From NCBI GenBank assembly GCA_015680685.1, contig MNCI01017937.1, positions 126,868-167,535 on the forward strand: DNA of 40,668 bases. The letters run 5' to 3'. This document shows positions 11,441-23,015 of the stretch, piece by piece. The notes under the pieces are model-generated. The model ran no database searches and was not told the DNA's origin. It worked only from the letters and a program-made list of their open reading frames with translations. The stretch is from Gnetum montanum. Its lineage: Eukaryota; Streptophyta; Gnetopsida; Gnetales; Gnetaceae. Position 1 is the first letter of the stretch; every line of letters begins with the position of its first letter. Position numbers and translations under genes: made by a program.

Positions 11441-11550
11441 TCCTAGGCTCCAAAATTTATGGATTTGAAGAACCATTGCATTCTAGCTTTTCAATAGGTG
11501 AAGTTGAATCTATGAAACATGGGTTGCTTTGTCTAAGAAGTCTCCTTCAT

Positions 11551-12076
11551 TGTTCCCAATGCACATGAAGTCTTTTTATAGCTAGTGTGTTACTAAATTC
11601 TTCTCAAAACTAGTGCGATGGCTAGCTAATGATCACTAACAGTTATTGGAGACATCTTTATCATGCATTAGAAATTTCTCTAAATTTACTTTCAAATCTG
11701 GAAAGATGTCTTTCTAAAGTCTCCATCCTAGAAGACATCTTTGCTCAATGGAAGACATGTTTTTGTATTTGGTCTACACTATGTAAAGGCATATTTTTCT
11801 GATGAAACATGTCTTTGTCTAGGAAAAGATGTCTTTTTTTTTGAAGATGTCTTTTTGAAATTTCTCTAAGTTTACACAAAATTTTTCAACACATCTACTA
11901 CTTCCTAGAGAGATCTTTCTTCATCTTTCTTTGCACGATGAATCCTTTGGTCCTTGTCCATAGCCTTGCCTAATCCAAGTTTTTATCTTGGAAGCACAAC
12001 ATTCACATAGACAAGAAAACAAACTTATTTTCCATTTTTCCTAATATTTTGAGATACTCAAATCATACGATTCACA
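11551..12076 (-). repeat. Element B 5' LTR
   Basis: Direct repeat of 6890-7398. Ends TG...CA (TGTGAATCG on the minus strand at 12076; plus-strand TGTTCCC at 11551). A TATA-like TATAAAAA lies on the minus strand at 11580-11573, unusually near the inner edge, so the true inner end may lie a little further left. No initiator-Met-type primer-binding site is recognisable next to it. Confidence 0.75.
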
Positions 12077-12139
12077 ATTAGCTCTAACCTTATATGCTAT
12101 TTCAAGAGCATCCCATAGTTTCTAGGTAATGTATGGGTT

Positions 12140-12320
12140 GTGGCCTACCATGGCCTTAAACTAACAAATCATATGGTCCACCATGGTCTTAAGCTAGCAA
12201 ATTGTATGGTCCACCATGGATTTAAACTAGCAAATCATACAACCCTCTGTGACCTAAAACTAGAAAATTGTATAGATCGTAATGGCCTAAAACTGACAAA
12301 TGTCTATAGTCTTTTTACAA
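12140..12320 (+). repeat. Tandem repeat, unit 36 bases, about five copies
   Basis: The unit is close to CCATGGCCTTAAACTAGCAA plus 16 variable bases. It is open in one frame and translates as a 12-residue repeat (MVHHGLKLANxx), but it lacks a gene context and I treat it as non-coding. Three copies of the same core (GGCCTTAAACTAG) lie in the spacer of element 3 at 38461-38565. Confidence 0.85.
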
Positions 12321-14180
12321 CCTAGTTTACATCCTTATAGCTTAGCCATTTTTATCATTTTTAGTATTTGATGACACTATAAAATAACCAACACAACCCT
12401 ATAGCATAAGCAAAAAAATATAATGCATGAAATATTTAAAAAATTGAATATTATAAAACCATAAATAAAATTAAACAGGTTTAAAGATAATAATTGAAAT
12501 ATCATAACACATAACCACACTCACAAGAGTTTAAACAATGGCTAGAACAATGAACCATCAATAAATAGCTAGAAGACTAACACTAGTATAAACATCATAA
12601 TGTTAGCATGAAAACATCAATAAGAATAGACATAACCAAGAGCATGATCAAAATGGATGCATGTAAGATGGACCTAGAGGAGGAGGAGGAGCGCTTCCAA
12701 CATGATCACTGTTAGGATTGCTAGCATCATCTATGGCATAAAATAACAAATATAAAACATAAATATGTAACCAAAAAGAATAAACTAAGTAGCCAAAAAC
12801 ATGGTAATAAACCATAAACCCAAAATAAGAAAACAAAAAGACTCCTAGCTATTTTTATTGAAAATGATGCAAAAGTAACCTAAACATGATTGTAATAGCC
12901 AAAACCCTATTTCACGTGAGTTTACAAACAAATTTTCCAAAAAACCACAAATCCAAATTCAATGATTCCATAGTCATTGGAATCCTTGAACAATAAACTA
13001 AAATTCCATGATCATAAAACTAAAAAATTCCTACCCTTTTATTGCAAAATATATCAAAGTTTACACTAAAAATGGCTAAAAAACCAAAAACCCACTTGAT
13101 GTTGCCTCACAATAACACTTATAAAAAACCAACCATAAGTTAGAATTAAGGGGTTCAAAAATAAAATTGATTAAAAAGCAGTAAAAAATAATCTTATATC
13201 CTAAAAATATTAAAATTCCTTGCTTTCCTCACCTATAAAAAGTCAAAATTGGTGTTTCTTTTTGAAAGGGAAAAGGTAGAAAATGCATAGAGTTCATGCA
13301 AACAAAATTTACACCATAGCGTAGACTCATTCCAAAACCTAGGTAGCATTGAAAGTTACAAACATGAGTTATCTGTATTGTAGGAATTTTATGAAATTCC
13401 AATCCAAATAACATGAAAACCTAGATCTTGGAAAACATGTAGGTTCTAAGTTAGAAGTTGCAAAAATTCTCATGAAAAACAATTAGGGTTGTGTACTTGG
13501 GATACATAGATGTGGAAACCTCTCCAATCAACAACAATGGGAGTTTATAGAGTTCCTAGAAGGCTATAGCTTTCTCCTCTAGAGTAGGTTTTTTACTAAT
13601 ATATTCCTTTCTTCTAGACATGATGGCAACTAATGGAGAAACCAGTAAAAATCCTTGATCTTTTAGAAGTCTTGTGATAGGTATGCTGGCCTTTGAGTGA
13701 AAAGAAGCTTTCACTATGCTAGCCTCTTAGTAGAAGCTAAGGCAAGCACATAGCTTTAATCTTATGCATAGTATCTTGGAGTGATGGAATAGGAATGATT
13801 TTTTGCAAATTTTAAGTAAGAAAATCAACCTTAAACCTATGCACCTACTGTGAAAACCCTTGTTTCCACAAAGCACACCAACAAGCTTAACTTAACTCAG
13901 TGATAGAAATTAGAAAGTGAGACTAAACTAGATAAGTGGGAAGCCATTCCATTGAAACTTTCTAATTTAGGATGAAGGAAAAACATACTATGTGGAGATT
14001 TAAGTCCTTATAAGCCTTGGGATAGATTCTAAATCTCATTCAATTTAAAAACCTAGTATCCAGTCCTACATCTATGCCATAAAACCTTATGCCTAAGATA
14101 GGAACAAGGTGTCAACATGGATGTAAATTAGATAGTAAGAGATCATGAAACTCATTTAAAAATTTGTCATTCTAGGTAAG
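12321..14180. other. AT-rich spacer of element 1 with antisense gene remnants
   Basis: Mostly non-coding. On the minus strand a TATA-like TATAAACT (13549-13542) lies upstream of a long T-rich stretch. That stretch ends in a good splice acceptor before the short exon at 12730-12648. Open frames here (13414-13229, for example) have no recognisable domain. A GAG trinucleotide run lies within 12676-12691. Confidence 0.4.
12648..12730 (-). pseudogene. Putative last exon of an antisense ORF in element 1
   Basis: A T-rich tract ending TATGCCATAG is followed by 83 bases that read DDASNPNSD...GSAPPPPLGPSY and end in TGA at 12650-12648. The small, Pro-rich terminal exon behind an intron sits after the CTTAAACTAG repeat, as does the terminal exon of the antisense ORF in element 3 (38987-38886, ending GEPPLVEPTLE). 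I infer that it is the decayed counterpart. The upstream exons are not recognisable, so this stays tentative. Confidence 0.35.
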
Positions 14181-14199
14181 TATAGTAACTTAGAGCCAA

Positions 14200-15700
14200 A
14201 CTATGCTAGCCCAACATAGTCAAATGGAAAATCATGCCTTCTACCATCTCCTAATAGCTTATCTACACTATGCTTTAATCCATGAGACCCTGTGACCAAA
14301 ATTAATAGTTGGAAGTTGAAATTAGAAGTTACCAAGTATCAGAAAGGCTTCAAATCTCCTCGTAAACTAGTTCTTGTGGATGACTATGTTGGACAAGAGC
14401 ATAACTATGTTGGCGTAGTGTGCTACAATTCAGTTGGATTAAGTAGAGTACATTGAGAGCATCCTTGATTATGCTGAGCTAGTGCAGTTAAGTGGTATTA
14501 GTTAAGTAAACAATAACAACAACTTTTTCACTACTATTCCATATCTTCACATCTTCCTAGGATCTCTAGTGACTTTAGAATGCTAAATAGTGGAACCAAA
14601 TGCATTCAAAACACACATAGAAGTGCTGACCACATTGAAGATTGCCTTGACTACATTGGGCTAGCGTAGTCATCAGCAGAGCCCAATGTAGTCTCTATAG
14701 GAAACTTCAAAATAGTTCATGAACAAGTTAAATTGACTTTCCAAAAATTGTAGAACCCTACTAGAGCTTTCTAAGACCACAAAACCTTTAAAATCAAACC
14801 AAAATCCATTATTTTTCATTCAAAACCTCTCAACTACGTTGAGGATAGGCTAGACTATGCTGGCCTAGCTTAGTCAAGAATTTTTTGGCTTCTCCAAGAT
14901 CCAAACAACCACTAGAATTGATAACTTCAATACTAAAATTTTGGCTAAGAACACTAGTAAGCTTGAAAATCCATAAGCATGGTCGATTGGACATGGAATC
15001 TCATCTAGAATTAAGATTTATGTGTGACTACACTAGAGGAGCCTATGACTAGACTAGCCCAACATAGTCATGACCCTAAAATAGTTGAATTGAGATCACA
15101 TGATCTAGAATGGCACAAAACCTAACTTCAAGGCTTGGAACCCTATTCAACTTTACCTAGTTGTAATCCAACTCTATTTTAATCTCGAAAATAATGCACC
15201 TCTTTCAACTACACTGGGGCCATGCTTGACCATGCTAGCCCAGTGTAGTAAAGTGGGAAATCCCACTAAAAATCACTCCCATTGACCAATTTTGACTACT
15301 GAATTACAAATTTAGATCTTCCAAGAGCCTATGCTATGCTAAGAAGATGATGGAGCATTGGTTCTAACCCTGAAACCTCATGAATGTTTTTGTTGTATGT
15401 GTCTACACTAGGGTGTACTTTGATTATGCTGGTCCAATGTAGACACCAATATTGACATCATTTTTAGCTTCTAGAGGATGAAAATAGAGTTAAAATACAC
15501 AAATCTTCAATCCCAACTTCCTAAGCCAGCTATGTGGACCATGAAGAGTTCAAAAATAATCGTATTGAACTTGGGAAACTACCCATAAATGCTGACTATG
15601 CTGGGGAATGCATGACTATGCTAGGCTAGTGTAGTCATCAGTAGAGCCTAGTGTATTCACAAGGAAAGATGTCAAATTTGCCTTAAAAAAACTTTGAAAT
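14200..15700. repeat. Array of imperfect palindromes, spacing roughly 185-200 bases
   Basis: At least eight loci (near 14212, 14395, 14650, 14830, 15020, 15210, 15405 and 15600) carry variants of GACTACGCTGG...CTAGCGTAGTC, arms that pair with each other. The best is 14649-14662 with 14680-14693: a perfect 14-base inverted repeat with a 17-base loop. A related pair lies at 15614-15627 and 15645-15658. The same motif recurs in the LTR at about 21080-21360. No coding potential is seen. Confidence 0.75.
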
Positions 15701-16333
15701 GACCTTGTCTAGTGCTCAAACTCACTTGTCAACATTGTAGCCCCTTACCATGGCTCAATAAGGTTTAAAATTGGAAAAATCTAGCCCTTTTAACTCATAT
15801 TTATGCTATTTTATCATATATTTTTTTACCTTGGATAGTTTGACCTTGTTTCATGGTGTCTTGACTTATTTTGGCATTGTTATGGATTGGTGCTCTTTAT
15901 TATCATTAGTTGATCTTATGTAGCTTCTACATAACCCCAGTTTTATCATGTCTATGTTATTCTCTCTCTTGTGACCTGCATTGACCATTTTTGACCTCTA
16001 GTTAGTGTTATGAGATTGGGTTTGATCATCTTTGATCATCATTTGACATAATGTCATCATCCTATGAGCCACTAAGACCTAAAATTGGCAAAATTTAACC
16101 ATAATCAATCATGTTTGACCTTTTCATATCTTGAACTCATGCCTTATAGCCTTTGTTGACCCTATTTGGATGTTGGTGTGACCTTTGTTTCAACACGTAT
16201 GTCCCATTTATGCACTATTACTAGAGTATTTTGCATTACTATTAACATTAGTTTATTAGGTTTAAGCAATTTTATTATGTTTCTTACCCAAGTACCACTT
16301 AATGTGCTTATGGTTGACATGTAGGACTAGACT
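15701..16333. other. T-rich leader before pol; possible splice acceptor
   Basis: Pyrimidine-rich DNA without open frames of note. It ends in GGTTGACATGTAG|GAC at 16323, an acceptor-like sequence 11 bases before the ATG at 16334. Ogre-type elements have an intron between protease and RT, so this may be its 3' end. As read, a donor A|GTAA at the protease end (about 6213) is in phase 1 and this acceptor would need phase 0, so a simple in-frame junction is not shown. Confidence 0.35.
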
Positions 16334-19300
16334 ATGAATACCTAGCAACAGATCAATTTGCTTTTGAACCTAAGTGGATCCCAGGGTGATGTTGAATAGT
16401 GTATCAATCCTAATTGCATAGATCTTGAGCTTGAGCATCTTGTCAACTATATTTCTTTTGTAGAGAAAACTCTAGAGTGACTTGAAGACCTAGTTAAAAC
16501 CATTAAACTAGAAGCTAGAAACATTATTAAAGACTCTCTAGTTAAGGTTCTTTTCATGACACACAGTGGCAAGGAGAAAACATTGAAACTAACTTCTTCG
16601 CGGGAATCCCAATAGGCTTGGGATATCATCAAGGTCCTACATGATAACATTAAGGCCTTTGCCTAGTTATATGAAGATATGCTAGGTCTTGATCCATACC
16701 TAGCACAACATAATATCATACTCAATCTAGCATTAGGCTAGTTAAGAAAAACATTCATAAGATTAGACCTAATTTTGCCATGGCATTTTGTGATGAAATC
16801 ATAAAACTATACCAAGCTAGTTTCATTAGAGATATCAATTACATGAAATGGGTGTCTAACATAGTGGTAGTTCCAAAGAAAAATGGGAGTATATGCATTT
16901 GCATTAATTTTAGAGAACTAAATAAGTCAACTATCAAAGATGATTTCCCGTTGCCTAAGATTGATCAACTTATCTATACTATGGCTGGGCATGCTTTATT
17001 ATCCATTATGAATGGATTTTCAGAATACAACCAAATTAAGACTAACCCATAAAATTAACTTAGTATAATCTTCATGATTCCTAGGGGTATCTTCTACTAT
17101 ACTATGATGCCCTTTGTCCTAAAGAATGTAGGAGCAACCTACTAAAGAGATATAACATATCTCTTTAGTGATTATATGCTAGGATTGCTCAATGACTAAG
17201 TAGATGACATAACTGTTGAATCCAAAGTGGCCAGTAACCATGCAAGTGACCTAGACCTTATGCTTAAATTATCCCTTGGGTATGAACCTAGGCTTAACCC
17301 TAAAATGTGTATCTTTAACATTAAAATTGGTAAGATGCTTGGCTTTGTAGTATTCAAAGCATGAATATGTGTTGATCTTAATAAGATTAAAGCTATCTAC
17401 AACTTGGCAGTATTAACTAACCTTAAGGTGCTTCAAAGATTACATTGTAAATTAAAATTTATTCATAGGTTTATCATTAGGCTTATAGATAAGTTACAAC
17501 CAGTGTAACACTTGCTTAATAAAGGAGTTATGTATGAGTGGATGGCTACATGCTAAGAAGCCTTTGAAAACCTTAAGCAGGAGTTGGCACAACTACCGAT
17601 AGTCTATTCTTTGCAAGAGGATAAACCTTTTTACGTCTACCTTGCTATCTTTAACACATCTATTAGCTCTTGGCTTTGTTAGAAAGATGATGATGGAGTG
17701 GTTACCTATATACTACTTAAGCCATGCATTAGTTTCCCATGAGACCTAATACACCAAAGTAGAGAAGTATTGTCTAGCCCTAGTCTTTTCATTAAAGAAG
17801 TGGAGACAATCTCTCTTTAGGAGCTAGGTCAATGTCATTTTCAAAGATAATGTACTTAGAGCCATAAGGATTGATATTTATGAAAGTAGCCCTATAACCA
17901 GTTGGAAAGTGATAATAGCCAAGTTTGACTTATGTTACATCTCTTAAGCCTAAACAAAAGATCAAACTATAGCAACACAACTCACTATTTCACCAGTAGA
18001 AGACCATGTGACCATAGACCCTGAACTTGTTCATGAACACTATAACATTGTTATTAATGTACCTGAAGGCTATGAGACCATTATGAACTTCAACAGAGCT
18101 TCAACTACCCATGGGGCTAGTGCCACTACCATCATAACACTCTCATTTGATGAAATCCAATCCTTTGCTTACCGATTCAAGTTCCCATGTACTAACAATG
18201 TAGCAAAGTATGAAGGATTAAATTAGAGGGATGATGATAGCTTATGACATAGGAATAAAATGCTTAATGATCAAAGATGATTCAAAAATTATGGTTAACC
18301 AAGTAACTTGAACATGTTTCAAAAATTATGGTTAACCAGTTTCTTTAGCTAGTTAGACATCGATATTGAACATGTATCCTAAAATTTGAACATCATAGTT
18401 GATGCCATTATGATGCTATCCCTCAGTGTAATACCAAATGTGTTTAGAAAGTTACCCTTCTTAATCGTAAACTTTGGTATTCCCATCACGTAAGACACTA
18501 AAGATAACTCCATAGCTGTATTTGATATTGCTCCTAAAAAGAAGTGGTATGAAAACATCAAATTTTATCTTTTTCATGGTGAACCTTCACAAGGCCTAAC
18601 TAATATTCAAAAGGATGCCATACATAAATAGTAAAAATAGTATGTCATTGTAAGCGATAACACATTATGTCAATAATCTTACGATGGTATATTATTAGTG
18701 TGCTTGGGTAAAATTGAAGTCTACACAGTCCTTGAGCAAGTTGACAAGGGTGTATGTGGAGGACGTATAGGACCTAGACCCATGGATACAAATATTAGAT
18801 GGTTAGGCTATTATTAGCACCACATGGAAAGTGACTACCTACAGAAGGTCAAAACTTGCGTTCCTTGCCAATGGCATAGCAACCTTATACATGTATCACT
18901 GATTGAGGTATATACAACTTAGATAGCTTGGTATTTTTAATGGTGGGGGTTGGATATCATTGGACCTATACCACCTATATCTTCCATATGGCATAGCTTT
19001 ATCATCATTACAATCAAATATTTTATGACATGGGTTGAAGATATTCCATTAAGAAAGATAACATCTCAAAAAGTTTGTAGATTCATACTAGATAACATAA
19101 TAGCCTATTTTGGAATACTTATGATCATATTAATAAATAATGAACCAAAATTTAGTATCCAAGAAATGAAAATATTTTATCACAACATAGAAATTAAGCA
19201 TACCTTCTCGTTCCCATATTACCCTTAAGTTAATGAACAAGCCGAAGTAAGCAATAAGGCCATCATAAACTTGCTTAAGTAGATGCTGAATAACAACAAA

Positions 19301-19785
19301 TAAAAGTGGCACGAGTGGCTTGTCCATGCATTTGGGCCTATCAGACCACATTCTAAACTACAACTAGTGTAACCCCATATAGCCTAGTTTATGGTTTTGA
19401 AGCTGGTTTGGCTTTTGAATTATAGGTGCCATTGCTTCGAGTAGCCCTATCAAACTTCATCAATGATGAATATAACAAGGAGCTATGCATCATGGATCTA
19501 TAATTAATGGAAGAGAAATGAGTGTGAATGCTTACTCATGTCAAGTGATACTAAGAGAGACAAAAATGGTAACATCATCATGACCTCAACAAGTGAAAGA
19601 TCAAGAAAGAAGACCTATTCCTCAAAATTGTCCATGAGTATGCAGATAAATTCTTAGTCAATTGGGAAGGGCCTTTCTTAGTTACTAAGGCCTATGATAA
19701 TAGAACCTTTAGGATAATAGACATGGATGGGAATGAGTTGTCCAATCTAGTTAAACATTCCTACCTAAAGCCTTACTACATGTAG
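16334..19785 (+). pseudogene. Tat/Ogre-type pol: RT, two RNase H domains, integrase (broken)
   Basis: The reading begins at an ATG (16334) and reaches the Tat signature AFA-x-LYEDMLGLDPYLAQH at about 16660-16710. RT follows: KWVSNIVVVPKKNG, LNKSTIKDDFPLPKIDQL and GHALLSIMNGFSEYNQIK (16840-17040). The catalytic box near 17200 reads VDDITVES with its Tyr turned into a stop. RNase H remnants (VYLAIFNTSISSWL) lie at about 17640. A second RNase H at 18008-18226 contains FNRASTTHGASATT and FPCTNNVAKYEGL, the extra domain typical of Tat. Integrase spans about 18840-19785: KTCVPCQWHSNLIH (zinc region), LDIIGPIPPISS, FMTWVEDIPLRK, then a C-terminal NWEGPFLVTK block ending YLKPYYM-stop. Many stops and frameshifts. 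No gag or protease lies directly upstream. Confidence 0.9.
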
Positions 19786-20757
19786 CCCATGAGAACCAAT
19801 AGTTGACATCGATGACATTTGCAACCAATGATAAGAAAGCTTGCATGACCTCTTTTTGCACATCAAATGGAATAAAAAAATTTGATGCAGATCCCTTTTG
19901 GGTGTATCAATTATAACCTTTGATGGCATGGTTTGCTGATTATTTTATATAGCCTTATGCATTGTATTATAAAAACATGACTTCCTTGTCTAGTTCTCTT
20001 GTTTTCTTAGAGTTGTGCTTGCAAGATGAAGCCCAAAGTCATCATAGAGGTGTAAATCATTATAGTAGGAAGTCATCATGTGACCTCGATGTGCAAGATT
20101 CGATGAGTTTTTCTTGTTGTACCAAGAGTTCTTGTTTCACATTATTGCTATTACCACTCCTTAAACCTAGTACCATAACCTAATTATAACCTTCCTCAAC
20201 CTAAATGAGTGTGATTACCATTGTTTGATGCTTATGCATTATGGCCATATGACATCCCTTTGTCATGCTCCACCATCAAGTTTGTTGGATGTAACACATC
20301 TCATTCAATGGTAAAACCAAATAAAAAATGACCTTGGTAATGAAAATCAATGAAAGTTTTACCTTGCATAAGAAAAAAGAAAAAAAAAAGAAAAAAGAAA
20401 AGAAAAGAAAATTGCCAAGAAGATGAAAGATCAATAAAGCTCCAAAAGAACAAACTGATGATTCCAAACATGCAAAGGAAGGAGCCTAATGATCAAAGGA
20501 ACCTTGGAGTGAGATGTTAGTTTCTCAAATGCATTATTGAGTATCCAACACTTTAAAACATAAAGTGTGAAGACATATTGATTAATCAACGTGTTAGTGC
20601 CATATCATAGCCATGATGTTAACTTTTGGAACTCATTGTTAACCTTGTAACTGTTTCCCTATAGCTAATAATAGTCCTTACCCTAACCTTATCCCATCAT
20701 CATCACAAGCACTCTTGGGCATGGTTTGTTACTACTCTATCAAGTGTGAAGAGGGAA
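19786..20757 (+). other. 3' untranslated region of element 1 with polypurine tract
   Basis: No gene is seen. It contains an A/G-rich run (about 20369-20410) and, at 20748-20757, GAAGAGGGAA directly before the LTR start TGTTGGTGATG, the expected place of the plus-strand primer. Confidence 0.65.
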
Positions 20758-21900
20758 TGTTGGTGATGAACCTACACTGGTGTTTTGTATTCTTTGTCAA
20801 TGTCCCTTGAGTTAATCCTCCAAACATTGAAAAAGAGGGACCAATGAAATACCAATAAGAAAATTCACTTTGTAAATTGTAATTTTCACATTCCAACTTG
20901 AGGCAAGGTTTTGTTGTAAATGTAAGATTTGTAGTCCATGAGATACAATGCCTTAGAAGTTGTTATTGCCTCTTTAATCAAGTGGAAAAAGTTATCTCAT
21001 GTCTATATTTCAGTTTGGAAATGCTAAAAGTGCATTGGGAATTTCCAAATTTAGTATATTCATGGGTTTTTGTAGAGGTATAGCCTCAACTACGCTAGAA
21101 CCATCTATGCTAGCGTAGATGATGTTGAGTTCTCATTTCAAAGAAAAGCCCAGTGTAGTCACCAATAAAACCCAACGTAGATGCACATATCTAGCATTGG
21201 AATCATTGGGATTTCCATTTTCCCAATAGTGACTAGCATAGTCACCCCAATTTTCAGTAATTGCTGCATGTCCAGTGTAGATATCACTATCATTAACAAT
21301 TTTTAACAATCTCAGTGTAGTCCACCAAGGTCAGCGTAGTTGGGATGGTGCCAATGTAGTCACAAAAGTCTATTTACTATTTATAGTATTCAGATGGGAT
21401 TTGGTAACTATAGTGTATCAAAACCTACTATAAATGATTACCTATGCTTAGAATTATAGCTATTACACCTAGAAATAAACATCAATCTATTAATAATCAT
21501 GATAGTGATGTACAAAGCCTAAAATCAACAATCCCATAGCCTATATAAGTTAAACATGAACATCTTATTGGGGGTTTTAAAACTTGAAAGTAGTTTTAAA
21601 TTTTTACAACCAAGATCCTTTTCTAACCTTGAAACACCTTTGAGAGAAAATTTGTATCTATGATGGGCATGAGACACTCTAAACATGATACCATTGCATT
21701 AAGGGTGGAATGTCATTCATGACCATAGTTGTAGATTCTGGTGAAAACCAGCAAGAAGTTGCTAGAAATTGGGGTTGGAAAGTATCCAGATCATGGAGTT
21801 TGAGTGTAGAATGCAACTTGTTAGCTCCAACAAACTTCATGCTTTGTCTAAGAAAACTTCTTATTCACTTGAGCACACAAATTTCTATTTCTTAAACATT
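20758..21900 (+). repeat. 3' LTR of element 1 (right end approximate)
   Basis: It starts TGTTGG next to the polypurine tract. It carries the TACGCT/AGCGTA palindromic arms at 21080-21360 and a TATA box (TATATAAG, 21542-21549) about 785 bases in, so the upstream part would be U3 and the rest R-U5. The 5' LTR is outside the window or unrecognisable, so the right end is a guess based on loss of features. Open frames inside (21710-21999) are not genes. Confidence 0.55.
21542..21549 (+). promoter_or_regulatory. LTR TATA box
   Basis: TATATAAG within the 3' LTR, preceded by CCCATAGCC and followed about 30 bases later by a plausible transcript start region. Confidence 0.5.
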
Positions 21901-22249
21901 TTTACTATATGCATGATGAGTAGTGAGTGCACCCTATGTTCGACCATACAAATTACTAAGCATTCACGCAAGATCCAGTCAAATTCCATGGACTTATAGC
22001 CTTCTAAGTAAAATAGTCTCTAGAAAGTGAAGCTAACCATTATAGTCATTGTCTTTCCAATTACACTTGTGAAATGCAAAGGTATGGTTAAGTGCAATTG
22101 AGGCATATGATTTTTGTCTTTTTTGTGTTTTATGTTCTAAGTCACCTAAGATTAAAGAATGATGAATAAAGTAATTTAATATAACTAGCAAAAATTTAAC
22201 TAACTCTAACATAAGCATCCATTTCCACTTGTCGTAGAAATCCTAAACA

Positions 22250-22790
22250 TGTTTAATGCTACTGGGTTACCAAACATTAAGTTTTACTGGGATTACCAAG
22301 TGCTAAGTGTATTCTTGAAGTGGTCATACTTATGTGCTTAATTGATTACTATTTAATTTAGCTTTTTCTAGCTTAGTTTAACTTAATTAATTAATTTAAT
22401 TACTATAGTTACTAAAATAATTAAAGGAAATTACTTAAAATATGAAATGCATAAAAAATAATTAATTTATTTCAAAGTGTTGTAAGGTTTATTAGAAAGC
22501 TTGTCTTTATTGCCACACACACTACCATGCTTAGGTACAAGAGTGCTTGAATAAAGATCTGTACACTCTTTGACTTCTATTGCGGGGACTTAGAAAAATA
22601 TTCTAACTTTTAAGTGGAAAAACTGGTAGAGCTTTGCTACAACTATGAGACTTATTACCATAAATGTGGCTAGTGAGCATGTATTTATAAGTGAAATATG
22701 GATGCCCATTGACAAGTACATGTTAATAGGTCAAATCCTATGTCAACAGCATCCTGTCAACATAGCCAACCACAATGCTTCATCATACCC
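22250..22790 (-). repeat. Minus-strand LTR-like segment of element D/E
   Basis: On the minus strand a TG start (TGATGAAGCATTGTGG, near 22790) is followed about 100 bases later by TATAAATA at 22689-22682, then by T-rich sequence ending in two copies of a GGTAA-YCCAGT direct repeat (about 22312-22262). It sits at the downstream end of the minus-strand ORF at 25852-23016, the right place for a 3' LTR. No partner LTR is seen in the window, so the ends are approximate. The AT-rich stretch 21900-22250 to its left shows no gene. Confidence 0.4.
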
Positions 22791-23015
22791 CTACGACTGA
22801 ATAAAACTTGTCCTCAAGTTCTTTACAAAATTTGTGAAGGTATGGGATTATTGACAGACAACATAGACACACAAACTATCCAATAAAAACTAAGTACCCA
22901 AAGTGTACGATTTTACAATGATTACAAAATTTTGGTGTTTAGGATAACACAATTGAACACTAGAACAAAAATAATAGACACAATTTCTTAGATGGTGCAT
23001 AGATTTTGGAGAAGA

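Larger units (their letters stand above)
6890..12076 (-). mobile_element. Element B: copia-type LTR element without visible pol
   Basis: Two direct repeats of about 510-525 bases (6890-7398 and 11551-12076) bracket 4.15 kb. A copia-type gag reads on the minus strand next to the right-hand repeat, so the right copy is the 5' LTR and the left one the 3' LTR. A purine tract on the minus strand abuts the left LTR. In an 86-base stretch aligned by eye (6899-6984 against 11560-11645) the LTRs are about 80% identical, so the insertion is old. I find no integrase, RT or RNase H between gag and the 3' LTR, so the copy looks non-autonomous. No convincing target-site duplication: flanks read ...TTGATC on the left and ATTAG on the right. 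Confidence 0.8.
12077..21900 (+). mobile_element. Element 1, right part: spacer, pol and 3' LTR
   Basis: Everything after copia element B to the LTR at 20758-about 21900 is on one strand and in a consistent order: spacer repeats, an antisense exon, a palindrome-rich spacer, RT-RNase H-integrase, polypurine tract, LTR. The link to the gag-protease at 4414-6215 rests on three points: same strand, no other LTR between them apart from B, and a repeat (12140-12320) that in element 3 also follows protease. The right end is approximate. A rival reading is that the pol is a separate element whose 5' LTR has decayed. Confidence 0.55.

Noticed and set aside
12140-12325. A 61-codon plus-strand frame with a 12-residue repeat
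   Set aside because: The frame follows from a 36-base unit that is divisible by three. There is no flanking coding sequence, and the same motif in element 3 is not in frame.
6213-16333. A simple intron joining protease to pol in element 1
   Set aside because: The conserved donor-like A|GTAA at the protease end is in phase 1 and the acceptor before the pol ATG needs phase 0. I kept only the architectural observation and not the splice itself.
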